64,000 nucleotides of DNA from Manduca sexta (GCF_014839805.1 NC_051131.1:14806913-14870912), one strand, 5' to 3'. Positions 1 to 13,617 are shown, counted from the stretch's first letter. Made by a program: numbers and translations. Notes: generated by a model not told the origin, from the letters alone.

Positions 1-453
1 CCACCGAAGCAGCCATCATTATAAGGCGTGTAAATTCATTCATCGATACTCGATAGTAAACAATAATGCTCATTACTGAATGAATGTTATCTGTAATGTG
101 ATCAATTAATAACGCATGTAAACAACGTAGATATCATCACTGGATCTGTATTAGTAATACAAATAAACAATTTGCTAACATATAAATTAATACCACATAA
201 AAATATACAAAAATTGTTACAAAATATGTCACTATAGCATTTACATAAATATATAGTCTGAAAAATAATTGAAGGTACAGGTTGTTTTTATTTAACTTTG
301 CTCTATTTGCTACCTCAAATAATTGCTCATATATTAATAAGCATCTCATAAAATATTATATAAGTATCCCATATATTGTATATGGGATCCAAACGCGAGG
401 TAAGGCTCACAGATCCTCCACGGCTTTCAGAATTGTTCCACCTCAGTACGCAC

Positions 454-3400
454 CTGCAGGTTCTCCACGATGTTGGCGAGCAGGCCGGTGCCGTAGCTGA
501 GCCAGGAGGAGTAGGAGGTGGCGTAGTAGCCGGCGTCGCTGGCCTCGTGCTCGGCGCGCCACTGCGCCTCCAGCGCGTCCAGCAGCGACATCTTGCGCTC
601 GTGCGCATAGTGCGCCTCCACCGTGCTGTCCCACTGGACACACGCATCACACATACAGAACCCTGGGCCACAACTACTTACAACACTTAGCAGTGAATAT
701 ACTACGTTGGCTTTAGACAGATAATTATTATTAGTTAGGTTCAAGTTCATAGAAGGTAAGTAAGAAAGAAAAGAGTTTTAGTCTTGACACAACATTCAGT
801 TACAAAAACACATAGCTTGTACAATGTACTACATAGCTTTAATGTTCCGACAATGGGCTACTCATTCAGCTTTATGCTTCTGCAATAAAGCTGCAGCGCT
901 GGTTATATTTTTTTTTAAATCTTTATTTAAGGAGCTTGGTCGTTATTTCGCGACAATGTCGCTCCGTACGTCCACTTTTACCCGTGCCTACAAAATTTTG
1001 ATGAAATCAAAATATTTTTTTAATAAAGCCTTTTGGCGGTTAGGTTAGAACCTCTTCCGATACAGGAACCGACAAAAAGCTATTTATGCTGCCCACATTA
1101 AAGCTCAAAGGCCCACTCCGCACACACTCCGACAAAACATGAAGTACGTCATGTCTTACTCCACAGTCAGATCAGTATGGGGAGTTTCGATAAGAAGCCC
1201 AAGTGTGAGGCTGATGTCTAGTCGGTATACAGACTGGAAGCATACATAAAAAGATAAATAAAAAATAAATAACACAAACAAAAAATAACACAGAATGTCG
1301 TGTCAGTCGCTCAAGTCTATATGCCGTATTGCCGATACTCTTTGTACAGATTGAGATCTATAATATTTATTGCCGAGGACTGTGCGATACAGTTTCTGTA
1401 TTGTACAAGCATTTTATACACCTACTCTATTTAATACGTATCGCCTAGTTCAAAATTACCTAATAAGGAATACTTTTATTATAATACTAGCTTCCGCTCG
1501 CAGCTTCGCCCGCGTGGATTTCGGACTTCAAAAATGGAGCCGGTCGCGAACGTTCGAGAATGTTCGTTTTACCAAGCTACTCGCTAGGTGATTCGCTAGC
1601 CTCTAGGTGCCAAGCTAGCCGCCTGCCTGTGCGTTCGCGACATTATATATATACAAAAATAATCCTTATAGCATGATTCAGTATTCACGCATGATGGCTT
1701 ATTATTAGCGTATTTCATGTATAACTTTGGTGTTTCTATACCGATTTCTATGATTCTTTTTATGGAATATTTAATAATGTTAACTTTTTTAATTAGGGAT
1801 GACTGAGAGTGTTATAAACGTAAGAGTAGACAAATATAACACAAGTCGACAAAAAAAAAAAAATCTGTGTTTCTGTTCTAATGCTTGAATTCTGATTCCA
1901 AACATCGAAAAACACTCGGATATCCATTTTTAACCCTTAAAGTTTGCTTTTGTCTGATTTATGTTGACAAGTACGTTTTAAAGATTTTAAATGATTCTTA
2001 TGAGGAATAGGCGGTAGCATTTTGATCATTTTAATTGCAAATTGTGAATTATGTCTGAACGGCAGTAGTGAGTGTTTACTAGTCTATTACTATTTAAAAA
2101 AAAGTATATTTGAATTGTAACAACCGACTTTTATGTGGTACTTGGTTGAAAATGGCACCAAGAAAGTGTAAACAGAATGTTGATTAATTCTATTTTATTT
2201 GCGGTGAATTTATTAAAGTAAGAAGTAAGAAATTTGCTTCGGCAACGATTTTGAAGCATTGCGAAGCCTATGACGCTTATTATAATCTTAAAATACGGAA
2301 TCAAGATAAGAAATGGGTGCCTCACGGTGCTTGTGTTAATTTCAAATTGGAAAATATAATGTGAAAGTGAAACCAATAGTAGAGCCTAAATAAATATTGA
2401 TGCTACCGTTACATATCAAGTTAGGGCTAATGAAGCAATTTCTGTAAGCTCTAGATCATAATTCTGAAGCTATTGAATATTTAAAGAGATTATTTCCCAA
2501 ATTATCAGAAGCTAAAGTTAAAACTGGTATTTTCGTTGGACCACAAATAAAATAAATAGTGAGCAGCGATGATTTCACAAAATTCCTTATTGCTCACGAA
2601 AAATAATCCTGGAAGCGTCTGAAAGCAGTAGTCAATTGTTTTTTTGGAAATCACAGAGTCGACAATTATGAAAAGTTCATTGAAACTATGCTTGAAAGTT
2701 TTAAATTGATGGGATGCAGAATGTCCCATAAACTCCATATGCTACATGCTCACCTGGACAAATTTAAAGATAATATGGGTGCCTATTCAGAGGAGCAGGG
2801 AGAACGTTTTTACCAAGATGTAATGGACTTTGAACGATATTACCAAGAGCAGTACAACGAGAGTATGATGGGAGATTACATTTGGGGATTAATACGCACA
2901 CGAACATAAAAGATCCATTAAAAAAAACATTTATGAACATGATTTTTTGTTATTTTCTATTTGTTTGCTATTATTAGTCATAATTCTTGTATAAAAAAAG
3001 ACTTTGATGTTCAATAAAAACTTTTTTTTATCGTAATTTTAAATAAAATTACAGAGGAAGTATAAAAATTTGTATGTATTTTTGAAACTTAGTAAAATTG
3101 CTCTAGTTTCTACAAAAGCAAACTTTGATCGGAACAGTTATTTTTTTATTTATTTGTAACATAGGAGAAACCAAAATTTCACATTCAGGAGCCAGACTCA
3201 AAAATCGTGTTGACCGGTGTAATGAGAAAGCTTCGAACTGCTAAGCTATCGGGAATTACACGTGTTATTGTGAGTCAACCATAAAAGATAGACATATGCT
3301 GTCGTGGGATATTTTTTACATAATTTTAAGGAGAACATTTCCGTCATACATGATTTCTGTGTAGTTTTAACCATTAAGGTTGCACACGCGACGGAAGCTT

Positions 3401-6400
3401 AAAAAATGGAGTAACTTCTCCCGTTTTCCCAACATTTCCCTTCACTGCTCTGCTCCTATTAATTGTAGCGTGATGAAAAGTATACTATAACCAGCACAGG
3501 AGTATGACAAATAATTGTACCAAGTTTCGTTAAAATCCGTCGAGTAGTTTTTGTTTCTATAACGGTTATACAGACAGACAGACAGACAAAAAATTACTAA
3601 TTGCATTTTTGGCATCAGTATCGATCCCTAATCACCCCCTGATAGTTATTTTGGGAATATATTTCATGTACAGAATTGACCTCTCTACAGATTTATTATA
3701 AGTATAGAATAGAAGATAGAAGATGATTATAATAACAATAGGAAAGTACTTACTATAAGCGTATCTTCTTATTTTAATATGTTGCCTTTCAATTAATGTA
3801 TGATACAATTATAACATTTCGCGACGGCTTGCGAAAGTCGCGTACCATAAGAGTAGCCTGTAAGCATCGTAATGTAAGATCGGTATATTCATCTTTGAAG
3901 CCCACTTATTCCTAACAATTTGTAAACAAGTATTCGTAAAAAGTTAACAGATTGTTTTAATACTGACAAACAATGCTAACAAATTAATACAGTAAGAATG
4001 TTTGTCAACATTTTAACGAAAACAAACCGCAACTTTCACTATACATTCCGCACCAAAATTTCTATATTTGCAGTCTTTGAAGAACAGAATATTGTATCTT
4101 ATCAACATAATAAATATTTGATAGTCTAGAAAGTTCTGTCAGACGAAGGTGAGACGCGTGCGAACGAACGTCCCCGGTGACTCAACTCATCCCGCTATCA
4201 CTTTATCACTACTGATAGTGACGTTATCTGTGAATGCTATCTACGGACTACGGACTAAAGTCTGAATTAGCATGTCAGCGTGTTACATAACCCAAGTTCC
4301 GTTGATAAGATTACGTCGTGTGCCGTACAAATTACTTCAAATATCTTTGCTGTATATTGTTATCAATCTGTAATGCATTGAATTGTAACGGATCCGTGTT
4401 TATTTTTGTAGAACTGTATAGTATTTATTGTAATATAATTTATCTAATTAGGAACTTAAAATTCTGATTAGGAACTGGGGTTTAATCATTACTTATCTAA
4501 TATGAAGTATTACATCCACTCACAAATTGTTTTAAATGATACTTTGGAAGTTGCAAAACACAAGATTACATATATTATCATAATGGAAGTGGAAGGTTAT
4601 TTTTATTTTGCTGATGCACTCACTGTGTCCCTGCATAAAATGAGTATGACAAAATCAATTCCACAGAAGTTCTAACACATTCTTTACTAATGGGGTGCAT
4701 CGTCGTATCTGTACAATTGGCTCGCTTAAACAGCGTGAAGAAGCGATTACGAAGACTGACATAGTGGCGAGCAGCGAAAAAATATAACATTTCTGTTGTT
4801 ATTTTTATCCACTACACTATCTGATTAAGTATAATAGCATTCCAATACGAGGCCAGAAATAAAAAACAAAGATATTAAGAAACGAATTTCACACAAGTAT
4901 CTCTGTATCCGATAATGTTACTATCAAAATTCTTCCTAATCATAGACACAATTCCCATTTACTGCTCCTGGTGTTTGTAAAGTGACACCCAAGGAAAAAA
5001 AAGTCATTCAGCAAATGATACATCCCTTGATGATGGGCCGCCTGTCTCCAATATCAAGGAGGGAATACGTAAGCTCACAAGCAGTTCATGGAGCATACCT
5101 CATCTAAATTGACAGGCGCCGCGACGAGGTACAGTTTCTCGATGGCGATGAGCCACGGCGCCGAACGGATCTGGCGCACGGGCACCTGCAGCTGCACCTT
5201 GCCGATGAACCCGGCGCGCACCTCCACCGGCAGGCCCAGGTGACGCAGCGCATCCTTCTTCAGTGGTAGATTCTCAAGCTCTACTTTGCCTGATGATAAA
5301 TGATAAGGTTTATTTAAAAAAGTTAAATAATAAAATTGCTCTAAATTATTATCAATGGGTTTGGGTGCTAAGAGAGCTAGTATTTTCTGAGGCATTTAAG
5401 AATCATATTACCTGTAAAATGTTTAAATTTAAATATAAATAACGATGATAGGAGATAGGAGATGAGTAAAGTTAGTTGTTTTTGATGATGTCAGGGATTA
5501 TTTTACTTGTGTCATGTCTAATGAGTATAGTGTTAGGTTGCATTCATATTGGTATTATACTGACCAAGAAATTGTCTGTCTGAATACATTTGAACTTTTG
5601 ATGAACTTTTGTACTAAGTAAGCTTTAACCATAAAAAAGAACGTAGGGCTTTAAGCTAGAAAATTACACAGTTAAACTTTAAACTGGAGGAATCATTTTC
5701 ACATGAAGGAAGCCACAAACACTTAGTTACACATATACATTGTAAATTCTTGTTTAATATTAAGGGAATTTTATCGTTTGGTCTTTTCACTCTTAAAACA
5801 TTGGAATTAAAGAGGAAAGTAACTGAACAGTTATTAGTTTAAACTTTAACTTTAAGGCAATTGTTATGGTCAGAGAGCTAAATTTACTTATGACCTACAA
5901 TCAAGGACAATGCCCTAATATTCCCCTTATTATGCGAAAGTATAATTCAAAATGTAATAAACACTCAACAGCCTTGTATAAACACATCATTGTTACCAAA
6001 CTTTAAAACAATGGCACAAGCTATTACACAATCAAAAGGCACTTCTTTGCCTGCAACACACTGTTACAAAAATAATATGCAATATTATCATCAGGTTTTA
6101 TAATATCATGCTTTTTTTAATGACATGGCAAGTAAATTGCTTGATTTGCAATAAACATTATAACTTCCTTTAACTGTAGCAACGCCACCCACAATTTATA
6201 TTTATGAAGTATAACTTGTCATTATAATCTAAAAGATTGGATTATATTCTAAATTATCCAGTAATCACATAAGATATGTTTCTCTAGCATTACAGTTCTG
6301 GAACTGTGGAAAATACTACATCGCTTGCAGGGTTCTAATCTGCAGTTAAATTAAACAAAGCAATGGTATCAGTAAGTACAAGGTTTTAGAGCTACAAATG

Positions 6401-8582
6401 TGAAATTTAAACTCTGTTATTAAATATTCATATTCATATTCAAAATGAATTCTAATGCAATAGAAATAGATGTCACACAAATAATATTATCACCATAAAT
6501 AAAAAGGGGATGCATACAACATTTGACCTAATATATATATAAATACTTAAAATAATATAAATACTTAATGGATAAAAAAAAGAAATTAACTTTAAAGAAA
6601 CAAGACATTCTCTTTTACTACATTAAGGTATTTCAAGTTTTACAACATTCTTGTACTTGTATAAATATAGCATAAATTCAAAATACAGACTTCTACACAG
6701 CATAAAAGATTTTATGGACTTACAAATAAATACTGCTCCAACATGGGTGAGAAAACTGTTATTATTACAAGATCAGCTAATAGGACAATCAGCCTTCATC
6801 AGATCAGCTTACTTTGGTACTCAGACTCAACTTGCACTTTCAGGAAAAAAATATGGCAGTATAATTTTGTTTAAAATTTAAGCTTTACAACCCTAATAAT
6901 AAAAAATAAAAATATTACAGAAACTTCAGTTTTACAATCATGCGACATTATTTGAACAAATATTTAAATTGCCAACACAATTGAACATCAATTGAGTAGT
7001 AATTGATCACATTGTACCATTTGGTATTGTTAACAATGTGAGGCACTTATAAATAACAATTGTATGTGTGTGTATTGTACATGAAAGAGAATCTTGAAAC
7101 TTTGAACTTCTATCTTACAAATAATATAAAATCTATAATAATAATACGAGGGTTTGTGTAGATCTTAGGATGTTTGATAGATATGCTATGTAAGCCATTT
7201 TAATGAATTTTAATGAAGTTTGCACACAATCATAACTAATGGTAGATCGCCATATATGAGAGCCCACCAGGGTAGGTTTCTGCCACTAAGCAGCAGTGTG
7301 TAGTCACTGTTGTGTTCAGGTTTGAAAGGTGTTGAATGGTGTTGCTGCTGTATTGACAGTTGTATCACTTACCATCAGGTGAATGGCGGGCTCAACCTTT
7401 CCTTCTAAGCAATAAAAAAACGAAATTCTAGATAATTTTTATGTGCAGTGAAAATCTAACATGCGATTCCACCTTATAGATAAAAACACAATCTTAAAAA
7501 AAAATTATTGAATAAACAACAAAATATTGACAAGTTTTCACCATAAATATATAAATATTGCATGTCAATCTTATATAATACATCAGTTAAAATCGACTTG
7601 GAGAGTGTTATTTTTATACCAGGAAAATCTACACTAGGACTGTCACTTTGAGCAAAGCTTTCATTAATCTGACTCATATGAAAAATGTAGTATTTTTATA
7701 CTTTTTCCTGTTAGTTCCACACAATATAAATATAATGTTGATGGATATTTGTTTACATTTTAGGTACAAGAATGATGAATCCATTTTAAGTTAATGAGGG
7801 GTCAAGCTAATGTGCATAGCTGTAAATACTCACATATTTATTGTTTATTTACCTTCAAAATTCTATATTAACTAGAGTTTATATTACAATATTAAATTTA
7901 TAAAATTTGTCTGAAGACTTATTTTAATTTCTTTAAATATTAATAACTAAATATTAATACTAAATAATTTCAAAAATTAAATTAAATAAAATTAATAACG
8001 AAAACTTCATAAGTATTTGAAACTGAATGGTTCTTACGGGGCACATAATTTTAAAATTCCAAAAATCATACAAATATAATACAAAACTAGGTTTTAACTG
8101 CCAAACTAGACAACTTTTATTCAGATATAATATAAGTAGCCTAATACAGATGAAACAACTATAACTAGGTCATTAAAATTGTGTTACAAATTGATGAAAC
8201 AATGTTTTAAAATTTACAAAACATGCTAATTAAAAAAATCTTTAGCATCACATAATTATGTGTCACTTACAACAACAAAGTAATTCTGAAGATGGTGAAA
8301 ATTACATGCACCTATCAAAACTGAATTATACTATGTTTCATTCCTACATCCATTAGAATCTAAAATAGCATCTACTACGAACGTAAACACACATTGCAGG
8401 GCGCATTGCGCGTTATTTTCGTGCACTTAAATATGCATTTGGCACAGATGATGGTCGGTAGAGCCGATCGCGGCCACTCACTCACCAGACAGCAGCGCTA
8501 CGCTCAGCTGATCCGTGTTCAAGTTCTCCACATATTTCCCGAGGTAGTTGTTCAAAACCCAAGCCACCAGCCCCTCCAACAT
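454..8582 (-). CDS. VPS13D: Intermembrane lipid-transfer protein VPS13D, N-terminal part (partial)
   Basis: Three coding exons on the minus strand, in 5' to 3' order: 8582-8486, 5289-5099 and 633-454. The gene continues past the left edge. All junctions are GT-AG and the phases agree (97 bp, 191 bp, 180 bp). The protein opens [20 protein letters not shown], then [13 protein letters not shown] and [20 protein letters not shown], which is the chorein-type N-terminus characteristic of VPS13D rather than VPS13A-C. About 156 of the roughly 4,000 or more residues are present. Exon 3 (WDSTVEAHY to NIVENLQ) matches the next helical part of the family. VPS13 proteins form a long hydrophobic groove that moves lipids between membranes. 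VPS13D acts at ER contacts with mitochondria and peroxisomes and is needed for mitochondrial size control and clearance. The start codon is clear from family conservation. Introns are 3.2 kb (5290-8485) and 4.5 kb (634-5098) and hold transposon relics. Confidence 0.93.
1485..1660. repeat. Repeat fragment with a short inverted repeat, in VPS13D intron 2
   Basis: GC-richer island in an AT-rich intron. It begins with 'ctagcttccgctcgcagc' and 'ttcgcccgcgtgga', wording common at the ends of lepidopteran interspersed elements. A 10-bp inverted pair (GTCGCGAACG at 1543-1552 and CGTTCGCGAC at 1632-1641) brackets the inner part. No coding capacity. Family not determined. Confidence 0.4.
2145..2910 (+). 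pseudogene. Decayed transposon-associated protein gene in VPS13D intron 2
   Basis: A degraded reading frame in the opposite orientation to VPS13D. It starts near 2152 ([10 protein letters not shown], then a stop) and continues as [13 protein letters not shown] and [15 protein letters not shown]. After further breaks it resumes near 2640 as [20 protein letters not shown]. The end is open: [39 protein letters not shown] and MMGDYIW (2688-2909). This matches a multicopy insect protein type with a 'GCxMSxKxHxLHSHLDxFPEN...DEQGERFHQD...MMADYCW' C-terminus, always found in many scattered copies, which I take to be transposon-borne. At least three in-frame stops make it a relic. The family assignment is from memory of the motif, not a search. 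Confidence 0.6.
3455..3650. repeat. Degenerate interspersed repeat with (CAGA)n-like stretch
   Basis: Contains 'ccaagtttcgttaaaatc', 'gagtagtttttg' and a run of cagacagacagacag at about 3574-3590. The same phrase order ('taccaaatt...tttttgag...gttcagacaaacagac') recurs in the Dronc introns at about 44.87-45.07 and 46.75-46.99 kb, so these belong to one old dispersed family. Non-coding. Confidence 0.5.
7225..7430 (+). repeat. Short interspersed repeat in VPS13D intron 1
   Basis: Contains 'gagagcccaccagggtag', 'cagcagtgtgtagtcact', 'gtgttcaggtttgaaagg', 'cttaccatcaggtgaatg' and an A-rich tail. The same order of phrases appears around the hAT insertion (54.0-54.08 and 54.76-54.98 kb) and, more worn, in Dronc intron 4 (45.36-45.51 kb). 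This is a widespread lepidopteran non-autonomous retroelement type, probably SINE or LINE-tail derived. No coding capacity. Confidence 0.6.
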
Positions 8583-9427
8583 GGTGCATGGTGCTCGGAA
8601 GTCCCGCTATTATCTCACCACTTCACGCCGGACAAACAGTTTTACCTGCAAAACAGATCACAACACTGACACTCTCACACTGTCAAAACAATACACATTT
8701 CAAGTTTTCACACAACAATTTTAAAAGTACTCTGCCGCGGACTTTGTACCGTAATATTAGAATAAATTGCGCAACCTACTCACACATTTAGTGAGTAATA
8801 TTTGAAATTCGCGTTCCCTTGCGAGCTGGTGATCTCACGGGAATTCGGCAGATAACAAACATGACAGATGACACTTGACAGTATGGTAGCAACTGTCATT
8901 TAAAGATGTGTCATTTTTTTATTCGTCCTTAGAGGACAGGCTATAGTCTTTTGACCATACTACCTAGTCTTATATATGCGTGTATGTTTTCTTCAAATAT
9001 AAATTTGAAGAAAACATATTATTCCCCCGTTTTCACAGCATTTCTCCATCCTTAGATAAAAAATGTCTATGAATAAGGAAAGAAGTGACAGCTGACACGC
9101 TAGTGTTGCATAATATAAATTACAAAAAAAAATTAAGATTCCCAACCTACTTTAATGTACATAATAATAATAGTCTCAAAGTCGATTGATGTGAATAGCC
9201 TAATTATTATTTTAATCTACTAGGGCCTACGAACTACGGCACGTACAATAATGTTCTGAAACAATAATTATATTACTGAATTGGAACGCTCTTGTCAATC
9301 GTAAATTCTGATTTCTGACATTTAGTCTCAGATGAAAATGAAACGGAACGTTGCCGTCGTCGGAATTCAGGAACATTGAAGTGATTTTGTTTATTTTATT
9401 TCATTATATCGTCGTAAATACTAAAAT
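8583..9427. promoter_or_regulatory. Shared intergenic region between VPS13D and TMEM65 (candidate bidirectional promoter)
   Basis: The start codons of VPS13D (8582, minus) and TMEM65 (9428, plus) point away from each other, separated by 845 bp. No other gene lies between them, so both 5' UTRs and core promoters must be here unless there are distant untranslated exons. I see no canonical TATA arrangement that I would call. A 36-bp hairpin lies at 8983-9018. Promoter function is inferred from geometry only. Confidence 0.5.
8983..9018. repeat. Perfect 16-bp inverted repeat with 4-base loop
   Basis: Arms TATGTTTTCTTCAAAT (8983-8998) and ATTTGAAGAAAACATA (9003-9018) are exact reverse complements around ATAA. 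It lies midway between the VPS13D and TMEM65 start codons. It could be a small hairpin, a protein-binding palindrome or the scar of a mobile element. No function can be read from the sequence. Confidence 0.75.
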
Positions 9428-12400
9428 ATGAAAGCAGTTAGGGTCGTTAGACGGTTTTGTGGACCTTCTACCACCAGTATAGGCATACGTTGCTGTCAAA
9501 ACGTAGAAAAAATACAAGTAAGACACAGTGCCACTGTAGGACGTGCGAAATATCAGGTATTCGCGCCAGTAACCGTGAACTTTCGGAATTTAGGACTAGG
9601 ACCAACTTCAAAGGACTTCGAGGAACCAACACAAATATCTGGACCACTTACTAAGGCTTACGCGACAGAGCTCGTTTTACATCTCAACGATGAAGAAAGA
9701 AAAATGTTGTTTAGTGCTTTACAGGAGTATGAATCTAACAGAATTAAGGAAGAATTTGAGGGTAATTTCCTTGTTAAATATCGAAAAATATTTTCAAATA
9801 TTACGATATAATAAAATAATAAATATTATAGATAAGCTAGCTGGTCAGAGATGGAGAAGTAAATTTGGAAGGCCCAGCAAAGTGCCAACACTAGGTGATG
9901 TCGACCCCACCGGCAGCTACTGCCCCGTGCCGGAGGACTGGCTCAAGAAAAAGTATGGTGAGAGAATGTTTTAATTATAGCTGTAACTGGTTAGATCTGG
10001 TTCAAGCCAGTGTTTACACAGTAATGTCATTAGTACACTGAACTAGGATTGAAGTCTGTTTTTTAATACAAATAGCAAACTACTGCATTTGAGATGTGAC
10101 TGATGACCTCAAACAAATTGTGGTCAGATTTCTAAGAACTTGTAACATTTGAAGGAAGTTCATTGAACTGTGTATCCTTTCTATTTTAGTACTAGTGATC
10201 TGGCTTTGTTCCGAGTATGGAGAATGCTTATAAATATCCATTATAAATGTAAACAATTGTATTTTTATAATGTCATTAATCATATTCAGTACATTATGAC
10301 CTCTTTAATTAAAGTGCAGTATTTGTTTATTAAGGAAAATTTGCTACAAATATTATTGACTGTTAGATGTTAATAATAGTGCTATGTTATGTTGATGCAA
10401 TGTATTGTTATCATGTAAATTTATAATATAATTTACTATGAATATCAAGCAAAAAAAATTGTTCATTAAACATAACTACATTTTTTGTACTACTTATTTA
10501 TTTTTCTATGTAAACATTGCTCTAAGAGGTATAAAATAACCTATCAATAAGTCCATGGTATTTTTTTTCAGCTGCGACAGTCCCAAAACCTACAACCAGG
10601 GAACTGCTCCACTGTAAGTCATCATTTATCTTCTTATATATCTAATAATACAATCAAATTAATCATTGTTATCTGTTTGAAACAATAATGGATTATTTAC
10701 ATTGTTTACCTGCAATGCAGTATAATTTTTGAAGTAATTTGCAATTCATAGTAAAAGAAATTGTCCCTGATGAAGTGTTATAGCTAAGATTTTTGGCGAT
10801 CTAGGTTCAATACAATCTACAATATATTACATATATAAAAAAATTACCCAGATACAGTAATTGCAGAGAAAGTTCCAAGGTATTACAGAACATTACACAA
10901 CAAAAATACAGCTAGGGTATGAACTGAGCCATATAGAGAGAAACTTATTTTTTTTTTAACAAATTTAAAAAAGAATTGCAGGAAGTTCCTTATTATGTTT
11001 GTAATTATTTATGTATCTTGATTACTCCAAGATTTGTGAACCAATTTGCATAATTCCTTTATTTACATTATGTATATTCTATTTTCTCACATTGGACTAC
11101 ACTTTTACAACTAAAAAGTAGGCTATCAATTTTAAATACATATTTATCAGGCCTTTGCTATCAGCCTAGATCTGCAGATATTATTTTGTTACACTATTTC
11201 TTTATTGACCACAGTAAGTGATTATGATTTGACAACAGAGATTATTATCTTCATGTGGTTTTTTTAGCTGTAAAGAGTTTGTGAAGAAGATGCCTAGATA
11301 TAATACAGGCAGTTTTTTTAAAGAAATATTATTTTGTTTATTGTTTATCAAGGACAATTGTTTTATTCCACCATTATGATAAGGGTTGTGTCCGATTTCA
11401 TCAATAAATAATGGGACACGAAATCAAGGCTAACAAACAGAGTAGTATATAAAATAAAGCTAGCTCTAAAATAAAAATATTGTTCAATTTATGTTTCAGT
11501 ATCCCTGGTTAACTCAATACCTTTCATTGGGTTTGGTTTTCTGGATAATTTCATCATGATAATAGCTGTGAGTATTGTTTATTTACTAGTTAAAAATTGA
11601 GACATCTCAGTCAGATACACAATAAATGTTGTACTATTATTAACCTAATAATATACAGAATATGGATAAAAAAATCTATTAACTCTGGAGAGCAAAACTG
11701 TCATACAAAACAATATAAATAAACATGGTGAAAAACTAGCCAGAGTTGTGCTTTTGATGAGTCACATAACAGGGTTTAATCAAATAAGTGATGCTGGCTT
11801 TGTGAAGACTGTTGGAGGATATGACCTCACTAGTTATGGTACTACAAGTACAGTACAGTATGATAATGAGATGGATCATAAATAAGTTGGTAGTTGGTGC
11901 CGTATGATCACCAGGTAATATGACATAACCTGCTGGTGACATGACTAACACCTAATCGGATTGAGTTTTCGTTCGCAGGGCGACAGCATCGAGAGCAGCA
12001 TGAGCGCGTACATCACGTTGTCGACGATGGCGGCGGCGGCGCTCGGCAACACGTTCAGCGACGTCATCGGCATCGGCTCGTCGTACTACGTGGAGCGCGC
12101 GGCCGCCACGCTGGGGCTCGGCGCGCCCGCGCTGTCGCCCGTGCAGCTCGACATGCCCATCAGCAGGCGCTTCTCCAACGTCGTCAGTACCAGATCACTA
12201 CCAAACAAACTAACCAAAACTAAATAAACTATAGATACACTAAGATTTTCGGTTTCTACGACATAGATATATGACAATGGCTAATTAATTTATTTACGTA
12301 ATAAATCTTACAAAATAATCGGAATTATGGAAATTTATAGTGATCTGAATTGTGTTATAAACCCTTGCAGTTGGATTGTTGAAGAGAGTAAAGGTAGGTT

Positions 12401-12524
12401 AAGTAAAGAAAAATATTTTAGGTTTTATTTTTTCCAGGGTCGTGTGCTCGGCATCACGCTGGGCTGCTTCCTGGGCATGATCCCGCTGCTCTTCAAGGAT
12501 GACGAAAAGAAACCTGATAAGTAG
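9428..12524 (+). CDS. TMEM65: Transmembrane protein 65 (mitochondrial inner membrane)
   Basis: Six exons: 9428-9761, 9832-9957, 10572-10613, 11500-11567, 11979-12182 and 12438-12524 (TAG stop). They give 286 residues with consistent phase and GT-AG sites throughout. The N-terminus is basic (MKAVRVVRRFC) and fits a mitochondrial presequence. The middle carries FGRPSKVPTLGDVDPTGSYC and PVPEDWLKKK, conserved in TMEM65. Three hydrophobic segments follow: IPFIGFGFLDNFIMIIAG (about 172-190), YITLSTMAAAALGN, and VLGITLGCFLGMIPLLF near the end. The C-terminus KDDEKKPDK is charged. TMEM65 lies in the inner mitochondrial membrane and is implicated in mitochondrial sodium-calcium exchange and, in vertebrates, intercalated-disc function. 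Human TMEM65 is about 240 residues, so this one has a longer N-terminal part. Exon 5 is very GC-rich compared with its introns. The reading frame seen at 9762-9811 is intronic read-through. Confidence 0.93.
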
Positions 12525-13597
12525 AACCCTTAAATGCAATGCAACTACGTATTATCTACAACTAATCACCTCGTACTGATATTTTATATCGATTTCTTCT
12601 TTGATTCGAAACGATTATTTCGATTTTAGTTTTAGGATTGTTTTTATTTTTTTTTTATATTTTGACTTTTGTTTTATGCCTAAAATTATAGTTTTTATTT
12701 TTATTGTGAAAATGATATTCGTATAACACACTAAAGATACTGCATTTTAAAGCATTGTTAATTAATTTAAAAAATCGTGTGGGTCCGTAATCCCCAAAAA
12801 ATCTGCCTGAATCTGCGCCTGACGTATTTTTATTTTCATATTACTAATTACCTCATTGTAAACAAGAACGATATTTCGAATTTGATTAATTTCCTTTTTT
12901 TTATTAAATAAGAAATAATATAAACACCAATATTGCACGAACAAGAGTAAAAATCAACAGATAATGTAAATCATTGTAAAATGAAGATATTTAAATTTAT
13001 AAAAGATATAAATCAAATTATCCATGTAACTACCTACTTTTATTAGTACTTTTCAATATCTCGCCGAGTCGAATGGAACATATTACGGCGATATACTTAG
13101 TTCAATTGTAATTCAACTTGCCATGCATGGGATTACATTGCTAGGATAAACACATGTAGTAAGCCACGTATCGCTGGCTAGAAAAAAATGTGGTATTCAT
13201 ATGTAAAGGTATAAATATAAATTAAATTAGAAAAATTGGAAACTCTTATGAAATATTTGTGCCATCACTTTTTAATGTACATTTGTAGATATCTATGGTA
13301 CTTAGTTATAGCTATTGCACAAATATACGGCACAATCTTTCACCATAGTACATATTTTATACTTACTGTAAGAATAATTAATCGAAGCACTATAGGAAAT
13401 ATAATAGGAGTCAATGACTTCATATACTGTGTGTTACATAACCTGACGTCTAGATCAATTGATGGATATGCAAAATTGCAATCGGCAAATTTGCAAAATT
13501 CGTGCAGCCACGGTTTTCCGGGACTATTTCTATCCTATGATATTATACTTGAGACAATGCGTGACGTTCCCCACGATGGCAGTCTTATACCGCTATA

Positions 13598-13617
13598 GTA
13601 TGTGGCTCGCCACATAC
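13598..13617. repeat. Short palindrome
   Basis: GTATGTGGC and GCCACATAC are exact complements around a 2-base centre (TC). Isolated in intergenic DNA, function unknown. Confidence 0.6.

Noticed and set aside
3560..3600. The CAGACAGACAGACAG tract as a CRISPR-like or regulatory array
   Set aside because: It is a short tetranucleotide run inside a degenerate interspersed repeat that recurs in the Dronc introns.
13236..13598. A 120-residue frame in the gene-poor region
   Set aside because: Starts at TTG, with low-complexity hydrophobic content typical of AT-rich non-coding DNA.
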